DNA from: an uncultured Ilumatobacter sp.
GTDB lineage: Bacteria; Actinomycetota; Acidimicrobiia; Acidimicrobiales; Ilumatobacteraceae
Length of the DNA stretch: 15,457 bases
Assembly: GCA_938049325.1 (NCBI GenBank)
Contig: CALICC010000254.1
Span: forward strand, 1 to 15,457
Direction of reading: 5' to 3'
The position numbers were made by a program, and so were the translations under genes. Below are positions 1 through 7,585 of this stretch, in pieces. Under the pieces are notes generated by a model that saw only the letters and a list, made by a program, of their open reading frames with translations, ran no database searches and had not been told where the DNA came from. Positions within the stretch are counted from its first letter, which is position 1, and each line of letters begins with the position of its first letter.

Positions 1-572
1 TCGAGCCGATCCGACGACAGCACGACGGTCCAGAACACGGCCGAGAGGGTGACGACGAGGCCGATGCCGCAGAGAATGACCACGTCGGTGAGATCCGCTG
101 ACCGTTGGGTCAGATCGGCCGACAGTGCGGCGAATGGGAGCACCCAGGACACGAAGGTGGTGGCGATGCCGTAGGCGATCAGCATCGTCGCAAAGCGAGC
201 AGGTGCGACGTTGCTCTCACGCACGATCGACCATCGAATCGCTGTGCCGAGCGCACCGCCAAGCGGTACGCCCTTGCTCACCGCAGTACCGACGTCGTGC
301 ACGGTGACCGCCGAGCCGATCGACATCTGGTCACCGATCAACCGTCGGACAATGTCGGCGCGCGACCAACGCTCATAGGCGGCGAGGGCAATCAGGAGGC
401 CGACGGCGAGCAACGACAGCGAGCGCATTTGGTCAACAGCGCCGGCAACGAGCGAACGCTGCGTCCAGACGGCGACCGAGAGTGCGAGAACGAGCGCCAC
501 CGAAGCGAGACCGCGACGCGATGAACTGCGCGTGGAGGTCGGCTCCTCGCTCATCAGGGGGGTCGCGGTCAC
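1..572 (-). CDS. Multi-spanning membrane protein, possible flippase-like (UPF0104 / LPG-synthase TM family); 3' end beyond window
   Basis: The minus-strand frame is open from a GTG at 572 to the left edge, giving 190 visible residues and no stop, so the C-terminus is missing. Hydrophobic segments lie at about residues 22-36, 51-66, 130-149 and 164-184. Between them sits a stretch with GVPLGGALGTAIRW (101-114) followed by a Pro-containing helix (VSWVLPF, 141-147). That layout resembles the integral membrane domain of the YbhN/lysylphosphatidylglycerol-synthase-like flippases, but the match is from memory and only half the protein is present. An in-frame ATG at 554 is an alternative start. I prefer the GTG because a TACCTT box lies exactly 6 bases upstream and neither start has a Shine-Dalgarno sequence. 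It follows the malic enzyme gene on the same strand after about 124 bases, so it is probably transcribed separately. The membrane location is well supported; the family is tentative. Confidence 0.6.
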   Translation of the reverse strand, partial: MTATPLMSEEPTSTRSSSRRGLASVALVLALSVAVWTQRSLVAGAVDQMRSLSLLAVGLLIALAAYERWSRADIVRRLIGDQMSIGSAVTVHDVGTAVSKGVPLGGALGTAIRWSIVRESNVAPARFATMLIAYGIATTFVSWVLPFAALSADLTQRSADLTDVVILCGIGLVVTLSAVFWTVVLSSDRL

Positions 573-578
573 GGCGTG

Positions 579-584
579 AAGGTA
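579..584 (-). promoter_or_regulatory. Candidate -10 box of a leaderless promoter
   Basis: On the minus strand TACCTT is followed by 6 bases and then the GTG at 572. If the last T is position -7, transcription would begin on the G of the start codon, as in actinobacterial leaderless mRNAs. No convincing -35 hexamer is visible. The intergenic stretch 573-696 holds nothing else I can name. Confidence 0.35.
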
Positions 585-696
585 GGCCGCCGATGGCCGG
601 GTTTGAGGATCGAGCGGGAGATCGTCACAAAAGGTTTATCGGCAGCCCGTCACCGAGACTTCAGTGTCAATATCTCGTCAAGTTCGACAACGTTTC

Positions 697-2103
697 TCAA
701 AGAGAACGACACACACCGTCGGCTTGCGCAGCCTCGGCAACAGCAGCCGCGACTCGGATCGACACTGCGGCATCGAACACCGAGGGCATGATGTTGGTCT
801 CCGTGAGCTCGTCGTCGGTCACCGAGTCGGCGATCGCCTTTGCCGCTGCCAGTTTCATGTTCTCGGTGATGTCGGTGGCCCGCGCATCGAGTGCGCCCCG
901 GAAGATGCCGGGAAAGGCCAGCACGTTGTTGATCTGGTTCGGATAGTCGCTGCGACCGGTGCCCATCACCCGCACGAGGTCTCCCACCAGTTCGGGACGG
1001 ATCTCGGGATCAGGATTGGCCATCGCGAACACGATCGGATCGCTGTTCATGTTGCCGATGTCCTCCACCGTCAAGATGTCGGGAGCACTCACACCGATGA
1101 ACACGTCAGCGCCCGGCATCACGTCGGACAGCGCGCCCTGTTTGCCGTCGGGGTTCGTGTTCTCGGCGAACCACTGCTTCCAGCTGTTGAGACCGCCACG
1201 ACCGTCGTACACGGCGCCTTGGCTGTCGACGCCGACGATCTTGGACGCACCAGCACCGAGCAGGATCTTGCCGATGGCGACTCCTGCCGCGCCGACGCCG
1301 GAGATCACGATCGACAGGTCCTCCATCTGCTTGCCGACGATGCGCAGGGCGTTCTCGACTGCGGCCAGCGTGACGACCGCCGTGCCGTGTTGGTCGTCGT
1401 GGAAGATCGGGATGTCGAGCTGCTCCTTGAGTGCTTCTTCGACCTGGAACGCGCCGGGTGCTGCGATGTCTTCGAGGTTGATTCCACCGAACGTCGGCGC
1501 CAAGCGAACGACTGTCTCGATGATCTCCTCGGGGCTCGACACGTCGATGCAGATCGGAAACGCATCAACACCTGCGAACGCCTTGAACAGCAGCGCCTTG
1601 CCTTCCATGACGGGCATCGCGCCCTTCGGCCCGATGTCGCCCAGCCCGAGCACCGCCGTGCCGTCCGAGACGATCGCCACCGTGTTCTTGCGGATGGTGT
1701 ATTCGTCGGCCAACGCCTCGTCGGCAGCAATGGCGTTGCACACGCGGGCCACACCGGGCGTGTACGCCATCGACAGGTCGTCCTGGTCACCAACAGGACA
1801 GAGCGGCAGCACTTCGATCTTGCCGCCTTCGTGCATTCGGAACGTGCGGTCGTACCAGTCTTCGAGCGTGACACCGTGGACTGCCTTGACCGCGGCGACG
1901 ACCTGTGCTTGGTGATCAACGCTGCTGCAGTTGACCACGATGTCGCGTTCGAGCAGCGACCCCTTGGCGACAAACCCCTCGATCGCATAGATGTTGCCGC
2001 CGACAGCGCCGATCGCCGTGCAGAGTTCGCCCAGCACACCGGGAGAATTGTCCAAGGTGACATCAAGCGAAATCGAGTACTGCGTGGCGGGAGGCTTCGA
2101 CAT
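697..2103 (-). CDS. Malic enzyme with N-terminal ACT domain (NAD(P)-dependent oxidative decarboxylase)
   Basis: The product is 468 aa, cytosolic, and expected to convert malate to pyruvate, CO2 and NAD(P)H. Residues about 9-80 look like an ACT domain (SISLDVTLDNSPGVLGEL, then the GGNIYAIEGF turn), a fold that usually binds amino acids. The malic enzyme core follows: YTPGVARVC with Tyr114, DIGPKGAMPVMEGKALLFK with the probable catalytic Lys169, metal ligands in LEDI (Glu211, Asp212) and FHDDQHGTA (Asp236/Asp237), a Rossmann GVGAAG at 269-274, and ANPDPEI at 362-368. The length fits the short bacterial type plus ACT. I start at ATG 2103 because the ACT strand begins just after it; a longer frame to 2274 would run into the divergent transporter gene. 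There is no SD, but a TAGCGT box lies 8 bases upstream. Cofactor preference cannot be decided. Malic enzymes with an ACT domain are known in Gram-positive bacteria. Confidence 0.95.
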   Translation of the reverse strand: MSKPPATQYSISLDVTLDNSPGVLGELCTAIGAVGGNIYAIEGFVAKGSLLERDIVVNCSSVDHQAQVVAAVKAVHGVTLEDWYDRTFRMHEGGKIEVLPLCPVGDQDDLSMAYTPGVARVCNAIAADEALADEYTIRKNTVAIVSDGTAVLGLGDIGPKGAMPVMEGKALLFKAFAGVDAFPICIDVSSPEEIIETVVRLAPTFGGINLEDIAAPGAFQVEEALKEQLDIPIFHDDQHGTAVVTLAAVENALRIVGKQMEDLSIVISGVGAAGVAIGKILLGAGASKIVGVDSQGAVYDGRGGLNSWKQWFAENTNPDGKQGALSDVMPGADVFIGVSAPDILTVEDIGNMNSDPIVFAMANPDPEIRPELVGDLVRVMGTGRSDYPNQINNVLAFPGIFRGALDARATDITENMKLAAAKAIADSVTDDELTETNIMPSVFDAAVSIRVAAAVAEAAQADGVCRSL

Positions 2104-2111
2104 GAGCCGAG

Positions 2112-2117
2112 ACGCTA
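2112..2117 (-). promoter_or_regulatory. Candidate -10 box for the malic enzyme gene
   Basis: TAGCGT on the minus strand stands 8 bases before the ATG at 2103, predicting a 5' leader of only about 2 bases. No -35 match is apparent. This is based on pattern and spacing only. Confidence 0.3.
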
Positions 2118-2186
2118 CTGCCACAACGGAAATACGACGCGATCCGTTTGACCGATTCGGCCGAGACTGTGCCGGAGCGCCCTCGC

Positions 2187-2218
2187 TAACATCGAGGTTT
2201 CGCGAACACTCCAAGGAG
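2187..2218 (+). promoter_or_regulatory. Candidate -10 box and Shine-Dalgarno of the amino acid ABC operon
   Basis: TAACAT (2187-2192) is a good -10 match. AAGGAG (2213-2218) is a strong ribosome binding site 7 bases before the ATG at 2226, and it fixes that start. The predicted leader contains the perfect palindrome TTCGCGAA (2199-2206), right at the expected transcription start. It could be an operator, but 8-base palindromes are common in GC-rich DNA. A second one, TCGGCCGA, lies at 2157-2164. Confidence 0.45.
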
Positions 2219-2225
2219 ACTTTCC

Positions 2226-3089
2226 ATGCGCCCACTCTTCCGCCCCTTGATTCCGTCGCTCGCCGCCGCCGCACTCGTGCTCGGAGCGTGCGGGAGCGAC
2301 AGTGACTCTTCTTCGTCCGAAGGTGGTGGCGAGGGCGGCGACTCGTGTTCGAACACGATCACCGACGGCGTGCTCACACTCGCCACAGGTGAGCCCGCCT
2401 TCGAACCGTGGGTCGTCAACGACGATCCAGCCTCCGGCGAAGGATTCGAGGCGGCCGTCGCGATGGCGGTCGCTGCCGAGATGGGCTACGAGGGTGACGC
2501 GGTCACCTGGGTGCGGGCCGGCTTCGACGAAGCCATCCAACCCGGCGCCAAGAACTTCGATCTCAACATCCAGCAGTTCTCGATCACGGCCGAACGCGAC
2601 GAAGCCGTTGACTTCTCGCTCCCCTACTACGAAGGCAACCAGGCAATCGTCGGCCTCGAAGGGTCCGCAGCTGAAGGCGCTTCTCTCGCCGACCTGAAGG
2701 GACTCAAGCTCGGCGCACAGTCCGGCACCACGAGCCTCCAGTTCATCACCGACATCATCGTGCCCGACTCCGATCCGCTCGTCTACGACGACAACTCTGC
2801 GGTGAAGGCCGCACTCGAGGCCAACCAGATCGATGCTGCGATCTTCGATCTCCCCACGGCGCTGTACGTGTCCGCGGTCGAGATCGAAGGCTCGAGTGTG
2901 ATCGGCCAGTTCACGCGCGACACCGGCGGCCAGGGCGACCAACTCGGCTTCGTTCTCGAAAACGAGAGCGCCCTCAAGCCCTGCGTCGATGCCGCGATCA
3001 CCGCACTCACCGACTCGGGCGAACTCGGCACCATCACCGATACGTGGCTCGAAGTCGGCGACGTGGCACCCATCGTCCCCGCCGAGTGA
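2226..3089 (+). CDS. Polar amino acid ABC transporter, lipoprotein substrate-binding protein (SBP_bac_3 type)
   Basis: This 287 aa exported lipoprotein should capture a polar amino acid or related compound and hand it to the permease encoded next. The N-terminus has Arg2/Arg6, a hydrophobic stretch and the lipobox LGAC with Cys22 as the lipidated residue, followed by a Ser/Gly/Glu-rich linker to about 40. The body has the family-3 binding protein pattern: EPAFEPWVV near the start, GFEAAVAMAVAAEMGY, a central DLNIQQFSITAERDEAVDFS segment (typical 'TpeR...vdFS' motif), DLKGLKLGAQSGTT, and a C-terminal ITALTDSGELGTITDTWL. The start is set by AAGGAG 7 bases upstream. Its TGA overlaps the GTG of the permease gene (GTGA). 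The ligand cannot be named from sequence. The gene is divergent from the ACT-domain malic enzyme. Confidence 0.95.
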   Translation: MRPLFRPLIPSLAAAALVLGACGSDSDSSSSEGGGEGGDSCSNTITDGVLTLATGEPAFEPWVVNDDPASGEGFEAAVAMAVAAEMGYEGDAVTWVRAGFDEAIQPGAKNFDLNIQQFSITAERDEAVDFSLPYYEGNQAIVGLEGSAAEGASLADLKGLKLGAQSGTTSLQFITDIIVPDSDPLVYDDNSAVKAALEANQIDAAIFDLPTALYVSAVEIEGSSVIGQFTRDTGGQGDQLGFVLENESALKPCVDAAITALTDSGELGTITDTWLEVGDVAPIVPAE

Positions 3090-3940
3090 CCGAGCCGGTT
3101 TCCACCGGTTCGTCATTGACCCGCCGGCAGGCGTACGAGCGAGGTCAGCGGCGACGCGGCATCGTCATCGCCAGTGTGAGCACGATCATCGCGATCACCG
3201 CGGTGGTCGTGCTCGTCCCGCGGGCCCCGCGGTGGAATCGTGTGAAGAAGTCGTTCTTCGACCGTGAGCTGCTCATGGACTCGTTCCCAGAACTCCTCGA
3301 GGCGTTCTGGCTCGACATCCAGATCTTCCTGTGGTCGACGCCGCTCATCTTCGGGCTGTCGCTGCTCGTCGCCGTCACCCGCAATTCGCGCAGCCCGGCG
3401 CTATTTCCGCTCCGAGCACTCGCGATCGTCTACACCGACGTCTTTCGTGGCGTGCCGGTCCTCCTCACCATCTTTCTGATCGGGTTCGGAATCCCGGGGC
3501 TGATCGATTCGCGCGCCTGGAGCAATCCGCTCATCTGGGGAACCGTGGCACTCGTCCTGTCGTACTCGGCATACGTCTCGGAGGTGTTTCGTGCCGGAAT
3601 CGACAGCGTGCACGAGAGCCAACGCGCGGCCGCACGCTCGCTTGGCATGTCGCCGCGGCAAACGCTCGGCTCGGTGATCTTGCCCCAGGCGATGCGTCGC
3701 GTGGTGCCCCCGTTGATGAACAGTCTGGTGAGCCTGCAGAAAGACGTTGCGCTCGTGAGCCTCATCGGACCCGTCGAGATCCTGCGCCGCGCCGAGATCC
3801 AGAAGTCGCTCGCCGCCAACTTCACGCCGTACGTCGGAGCGGCGATCATCTTCCTCGCGCTGACGATTCCGTGCACCCGTCTGGCCGACTATCTCCTCCA
3901 CCGCGAGCGACGGCGCACCGGCGCCACGGCGATCGCATGA
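3086..3940 (+). CDS. Polar amino acid ABC transporter permease (His/Glu/Gln/Arg/opine type)
   Basis: A 284 aa inner-membrane permease forming the transport channel with the adjacent binding protein and ATPase. Hydrophobic segments lie at about 25-46, 80-98, 110-139, 150-166 and 249-270. RGVPVLLTIFLIGFG (121-135) is typical of the family. The EAA loop that docks on the ATPase reads EVFRAGIDSVHESQRAAARS and continues LGMSP (166-190), followed by ILPQAMRRVVPP. The N-terminal arm of about 25 residues is Arg-rich and longer than in many family members. I use the GTG at 3086, which overlaps the upstream TGA by 4 bases and suggests translational coupling. An ATG at 3044 would overlap the binding protein by 46 bases and adds a poorly conserved Arg-rich piece. 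The 3' end overlaps the ATPase start (ATGA). Confidence 0.93.
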   Translation: MTEPVSTGSSLTRRQAYERGQRRRGIVIASVSTIIAITAVVVLVPRAPRWNRVKKSFFDRELLMDSFPELLEAFWLDIQIFLWSTPLIFGLSLLVAVTRNSRSPALFPLRALAIVYTDVFRGVPVLLTIFLIGFGIPGLIDSRAWSNPLIWGTVALVLSYSAYVSEVFRAGIDSVHESQRAAARSLGMSPRQTLGSVILPQAMRRVVPPLMNSLVSLQKDVALVSLIGPVEILRRAEIQKSLAANFTPYVGAAIIFLALTIPCTRLADYLLHRERRRTGATAIA

Positions 3941-4686
3941 CCACGCCGAAACTCGCGATTCGCGGCGTACACAAGTCGTTCGGAGACACCGTCGTGCTCC
4001 GCGGCGTCGACCTCGACGTTGCCGCTGGAGAAGTCATCACGCTCATCGGGGCGTCCGGTTCCGGCAAGTCCACGCTCTTGCGCTGCGCGAATCTCCTCGA
4101 GCCGATCGACGACGGCGAGATCCTGCTCGACGGCTTCGACATCGCCGAACCCGGCCTCGACCCCGATCCCATTCGGCGTCGCATTGGCATGATCTTCCAA
4201 AGCTTCAATCTGTTTCCGCACATGAGCGTGGTCGACAACGTCGCGATCGGTCCTCGCAAGGTCCTCGGCGTGGCGAGGACGACCGCACGCGAAGATGCTC
4301 GCGAGATGCTCGTACGCCTCGGCCTCGAGGCGCGTGTCGATGCATACCCCGACCAACTCTCAGGCGGTCAGCAACAACGAGTCGCCATCGCACGATCACT
4401 CGCCATGAATCCCGAGGTGATGCTGCTCGACGAGATCACATCGGCGCTCGACCCCGAGTTGGTCGGCGAGGTCCTCGACGTCGTTCGGTCACTCAAGCGC
4501 GACGGCATGACGTTGCTCTTCGCCACCCACGAGATGGCCTTCGCCCGCGACATCAGCGACCGCGTGTGTTTCCTCCATGAGGGGGCGATTCTCGAGTCCG
4601 GACCACCATCAGAAGTCTTCGAGAACCCGTCGCATGAACGCACGCGCCAGTTCCTCGACCGCGTGATCGATGCCGGACGCCTCTGA
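3937..4686 (+). CDS. Polar amino acid ABC transporter ATP-binding protein
   Basis: A 249 aa cytoplasmic ATPase that powers the uptake system encoded just upstream. All nucleotide-binding motifs are intact: Walker A GASGSGKST (38-46), Q-loop Gln88 in IFQSFNLFPHMSV, signature LSGGQQQR (141-148), Walker B VMLLDE (161-166) with Glu166, D-loop SALDP and switch His198 in FATHE. The sequence is of the GlnQ/HisP class, including the ISDRVCFLHEGAILESGPP C-terminal stretch and normal length. The start ATG overlaps the permease stop as ATGA, so the three genes should form one coupled operon. I see no convincing terminator in the 64 bases after its stop. Confidence 0.96.
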   Translation: MTTPKLAIRGVHKSFGDTVVLRGVDLDVAAGEVITLIGASGSGKSTLLRCANLLEPIDDGEILLDGFDIAEPGLDPDPIRRRIGMIFQSFNLFPHMSVVDNVAIGPRKVLGVARTTAREDAREMLVRLGLEARVDAYPDQLSGGQQQRVAIARSLAMNPEVMLLDEITSALDPELVGEVLDVVRSLKRDGMTLLFATHEMAFARDISDRVCFLHEGAILESGPPSEVFENPSHERTRQFLDRVIDAGRL

Positions 4687-4724
4687 CGTCCACAAAGTCG
4701 GCTATTTCGAGCCCGGTGTTTCGC

Positions 4725-4743
4725 TACGTTCCGGTTCGGGAGG
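4725..4743 (+). promoter_or_regulatory. Candidate -10 box and Shine-Dalgarno for the repeat/SGNH gene
   Basis: TACGTT (4725-4730) could be a -10 box. GGGAGG (4738-4743) lies 7 bases before the ATG at 4751 and is one of the few clear ribosome binding sites in the window; it decides the start. No good -35 is present, so read-through from the ABC operon remains possible. Confidence 0.4.
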
Positions 4744-4750
4744 TTGGACG

Positions 4751-6664
4751 ATGAATCGAATCCAGAGCGTTGCGATCGCTGCCGCTGTCGCGTTTGCGGC
4801 AGTACTGGTCGGAGTCAGCCACACCGAGGTGGTCTGGAACGCAACCGCCGACGCCGCCACCGCAACGAGCCGCTACGAGCCGCTGCTCCCCTGCCGACTC
4901 GCCGATCAACGCCGCGGCCTTGGCCTCGACATCGTGTCGAGCAACGACGCCGACATCTCGACGGAAGCCTGTGGAATCCCCGGCAACGCGACGTCGATCG
5001 CCATCACGGTCACCATCGTCAACCCTCGACTCGGTGGCTGGCTGGTCACGTATCCCGCTGGCCAGCGCGCGCCCACCGCAGCGACGCTGAACTGGTCGCC
5101 AGGAAACACTCGAGCAAACACCACGATCGTGCCGATCGGTACCGACCGACGAGTGTCCATGTTCCGACACGACGGCTTCGGTGCAGCAAATGTGGTCGTC
5201 GACGTGATCGGTGCGTTCGTTCCGGCAGCGGAAGCGACAGCGGGCCGATTCACGAGCTTGGCGACCGCTGTACGACTCCTCGACACCCGCGAAGCAGGCG
5301 GCAGCGCCGCTCCACCGAACAGCACCACCCGCATCCCACTTCCTCCCGGCGTTCCGAGCGATGCCACGGCGCTGACGGTCAACCTCACCGCGGTGCGCAC
5401 GACCGGCGAAGGGTTCTTCGCAGTGCACCCGGCAGGGGTACCGCGGCCCGAAGCCTCGGTGCTCAACGCCGACCGTGCCGGGCAGTTCAGAGCCGCTGCC
5501 ACGATCGTCCCGGTCACCAGCGACGGCTTCGATCTCTACACCGAGGCTGGGTCACACCTGATCGTCGACGTGACGGGCTGGTTCACGGGCGAGAACGCCG
5601 AATCGTCGTCCGATGGACTCTTCGTTCCGGTCACCTCACAACGGCTCCGCGACACGCGCCCCGAAGTGCACCCGATTCACCCCAACGGCACGATCGAAGT
5701 CTCCTTGCCTGCGCACGCCACCGGCGCCGCTGCCGCCGTCACATCGATCACCATGATTCGGCCTGGTACACGTGGCTACATCACCGCATCAGCGGCCCGA
5801 GTTCCCCGTGGGGAAACCTCGTCCGGCTACGGCATGGCCCGCGAGCTCAGCGCTCAGTTCGGCGTGTCTCCCGTGTCCACCGCCGGGCTCGACATCTACT
5901 CCGAATCGGGTGCCGACGTCACCGTCGACCTGGTCGGATGGTTCACCGGGCCGCAAACTCCAACTCAACGGTCGACCGCATCACTCAATCCAGTGCCTCG
6001 ACAGCGCGTGCTCGCCATCGGTGACTCGTCACTGGCCGGCATCGACCGCAACCGGGCGTGGGCCCAACTGCGCGGCGCCGACTTCAACCTGCAGGCGAGT
6101 TCGTGCCGCCGTTTGCTCGCCCCGTCGTGCACGGGCCGCAACTTCGTGCCGGCACCGACGGCGTTCGAGGTCCTGAGTTCCACCCCGTACGGCTGGTACG
6201 ACGTCGTGGTCATCATGACCGGCTACAACGACCAGATGCCGCAGTTCTCGTGGTCGGTGGCAAGCGTGATCGGTGCAGCGCGAGAAGCGGGCATCCGCCG
6301 CATTGTCTGGCTCACCCATTCTCGTGCGCTCCGCAGCGACAAAGGCGGGGCCGGCGCGTTCCAGGTGTACGCCGAGCACAACGCTGCCATCCGCAGCAAT
6401 GCCGCTCTGGCAGCCGACGTCCAGGCGTTCGAGTGGGGCAATGTGGTGCGCCAGGCCCCGCACTGGGTGTACGCCGACGGCATCCATCTCGACCGAGGAG
6501 GCGCAAGCGGCGTGGCTGACTTCATCTCGCGGGCGGTTGCACACATCACCGGCCAGCCGTGCCCGATGCCGCAGTTCCCAGGCGGTCCCACGATCGGGCG
6601 GTGCCCGGACCCCGGCACACTCCCGCCGGTCGATGTGACCGCCCTCTACGGAGTGGCGACGTAG
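4751..6664 (+). CDS. Exported protein with three actinobacterial beta repeats and a C-terminal SGNH/GDSL hydrolase domain
   Basis: The product is 637 aa. A signal peptide or N-terminal anchor is likely (Arg3 then hydrophobic 7-22, small residues to about 36). Three divergent repeats of about 115 residues follow, each opening with a 'hxxL..xRLxDTR'-like strand (residues 41, 166, 290) and closing with VDVIGAF (150-156), VDVTGWF (272-278) and VDLVGWF (392-398). Such repeats are common in secreted actinobacterial proteins and are thought to be binding or structural beta modules. From about 417 there is an SGNH hydrolase fold: AIGDSSL with the probable nucleophile Ser426, TGYND with Asn493, and DGIH with Asp576 and His579. 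Lipid, glycan O-acetyl or other ester substrates are all possible. The start ATG 4751 is backed by GGGAGG; a frame back to 4670 would overlap the ATPase gene. It converges on the DUF1996 gene with 4 bases between stops. Confidence 0.85.
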   Translation: MNRIQSVAIAAAVAFAAVLVGVSHTEVVWNATADAATATSRYEPLLPCRLADQRRGLGLDIVSSNDADISTEACGIPGNATSIAITVTIVNPRLGGWLVTYPAGQRAPTAATLNWSPGNTRANTTIVPIGTDRRVSMFRHDGFGAANVVVDVIGAFVPAAEATAGRFTSLATAVRLLDTREAGGSAAPPNSTTRIPLPPGVPSDATALTVNLTAVRTTGEGFFAVHPAGVPRPEASVLNADRAGQFRAAATIVPVTSDGFDLYTEAGSHLIVDVTGWFTGENAESSSDGLFVPVTSQRLRDTRPEVHPIHPNGTIEVSLPAHATGAAAAVTSITMIRPGTRGYITASAARVPRGETSSGYGMARELSAQFGVSPVSTAGLDIYSESGADVTVDLVGWFTGPQTPTQRSTASLNPVPRQRVLAIGDSSLAGIDRNRAWAQLRGADFNLQASSCRRLLAPSCTGRNFVPAPTAFEVLSSTPYGWYDVVVIMTGYNDQMPQFSWSVASVIGAAREAGIRRIVWLTHSRALRSDKGGAGAFQVYAEHNAAIRSNAALAADVQAFEWGNVVRQAPHWVYADGIHLDRGGASGVADFISRAVAHITGQPCPMPQFPGGPTIGRCPDPGTLPPVDVTALYGVAT

Positions 6665-6668
6665 GCGT

Positions 6669-7526
6669 TCAGCCGGAGACCCCGCACACGAGATTGCGGT
6701 TGAGGCAGCCAGCGACCTCGCGTTCGAGCTTGTCTTGGTCCCACGTGTTCCAGAAGTCGGCGTGCGCCGACTCGATCGGCCCCGAGCTCAACGACAAGCC
6801 CTCGGGGTCGACCGGTGGAAAATCGATCGCCATCTGCAGTTGCGGGAGTGCCACCGGATGTGATTCCGGGCAACCGTCGTCGCTGTAGCGAACGTGTGCG
6901 CCCGAACCGAACGCCGTGAGCCGGCTGGAGTCCCAGCAGTCGGGGAACGTGATGATCATGCGCAGTGTCGTCTCCGCCGCGCAAACGGGCGGCGTGTCGT
7001 CACGGGTCGGTCCGCTACCACACCCCCACGCCACGATGTTCGTCCCGACCGGCGAATCGGCTGATGCATCGCCAGCGACCATCATGAATCCGGCGGGATA
7101 CGCCACGACGTCGTCGTAGGCAACCCCGTCTCCCGGTCGGTAGTAGGCAGTGAGACCGAGCGCGTCGATCCGGCGTCCCTGGACGTCGAGCAAGGTGGGT
7201 GTCCAGTACGACGCTGTGTCGAGACGCTGGTCGCAGCTCGTGTCGGCGCCGACTGCCCGGTCGTAGCCGGGGTCGGAGTTGACGGCGGTGTTGCCGAAGA
7301 ACTGATGCTGGTGGCTGGCACCGGGTTGCCAGGGCAACACGATGGGATCGTCGAACGCGAGGTGGCTGACCTCACACTGCACGATGAACTGAGCAACGCG
7401 ACCTTGCGGACCGACGCGCTGCGGGTCGGGATCGGCACCGGTCGCCGCCGGTTCGTCAGAGCCACACGCCGCCAGGAGCAGCCCGACGGCGAGTGCTCCG
7501 ATCGCGCTCCGCCTGAACATCGTCAC
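6669..7526 (-). CDS. DUF1996 family lipoprotein
   Basis: A 285 aa secreted lipoprotein: hydrophobic 8-19, lipobox LAAC, Cys21. From residue 46 on it carries the DUF1996 pattern: CEVSHLAFDDPIV (51-63), SHQHQFFGN (71-79), YWTPTL (107-112), AYPAGFMMVAGD, FPDCWD (194-199), HPVALPQL (223-230) and HADFWNTWDQ (255-264). Eight Cys besides the lipidated one (51, 98, 169, 182, 197, 219, 274, 281) suggest disulfides, as expected outside the cell. The conserved His, Asp and Trp residues hint at carbohydrate or metal binding, but no function is established for the family to my knowledge. The start is GTG at 7526 (6 bases after TAGGAT) or ATG at 7520, two codons later. It lies downstream of the beta-helix lipoprotein on the same strand. 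Confidence 0.9.
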   Translation of the reverse strand: MTMFRRSAIGALAVGLLLAACGSDEPAATGADPDPQRVGPQGRVAQFIVQCEVSHLAFDDPIVLPWQPGASHQHQFFGNTAVNSDPGYDRAVGADTSCDQRLDTASYWTPTLLDVQGRRIDALGLTAYYRPGDGVAYDDVVAYPAGFMMVAGDASADSPVGTNIVAWGCGSGPTRDDTPPVCAAETTLRMIITFPDCWDSSRLTAFGSGAHVRYSDDGCPESHPVALPQLQMAIDFPPVDPEGLSLSSGPIESAHADFWNTWDQDKLEREVAGCLNRNLVCGVSG

Positions 7527-7532
7527 CGTCTC

Positions 7533-7538
7533 ATCCTA
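7533..7538 (-). promoter_or_regulatory. Candidate leaderless -10 box for the DUF1996 gene
   Basis: TAGGAT on the minus strand is followed by exactly 6 bases (GAGACG) and GTG, which would put the transcript 5' end on the start codon. There is no SD. Just upstream the 11-base palindrome CCACGGCGTGG (7546-7556) could bind a regulator; its single-base centre makes it a poor terminator. Confidence 0.4.
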
Positions 7539-7585
7539 CGAACGCCACGGCGTGGTCTGAGCCGCCCCGTGACGTTCGCAATGGT

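Noticed and set aside
693..705. Inverted repeat TTCTC-AAA-GAGAA at the malic enzyme stop codon
   Set aside because: It overlaps the last codons, has a 5-base stem with 3-base loop and no following T run, so a terminator call is not justified.
664..2151. Long plus-strand open frame (495 codons) across the malic enzyme
   Set aside because: It is the antisense shadow of a fully motif-supported malic enzyme; its product is His/Arg/Asp-rich with no recognisable domain.
2115..3116. Long minus-strand open frame opposite the ABC binding protein
   Set aside because: Antisense shadow of a clear lipoprotein SBP with its own ribosome binding site; translation has no family features.
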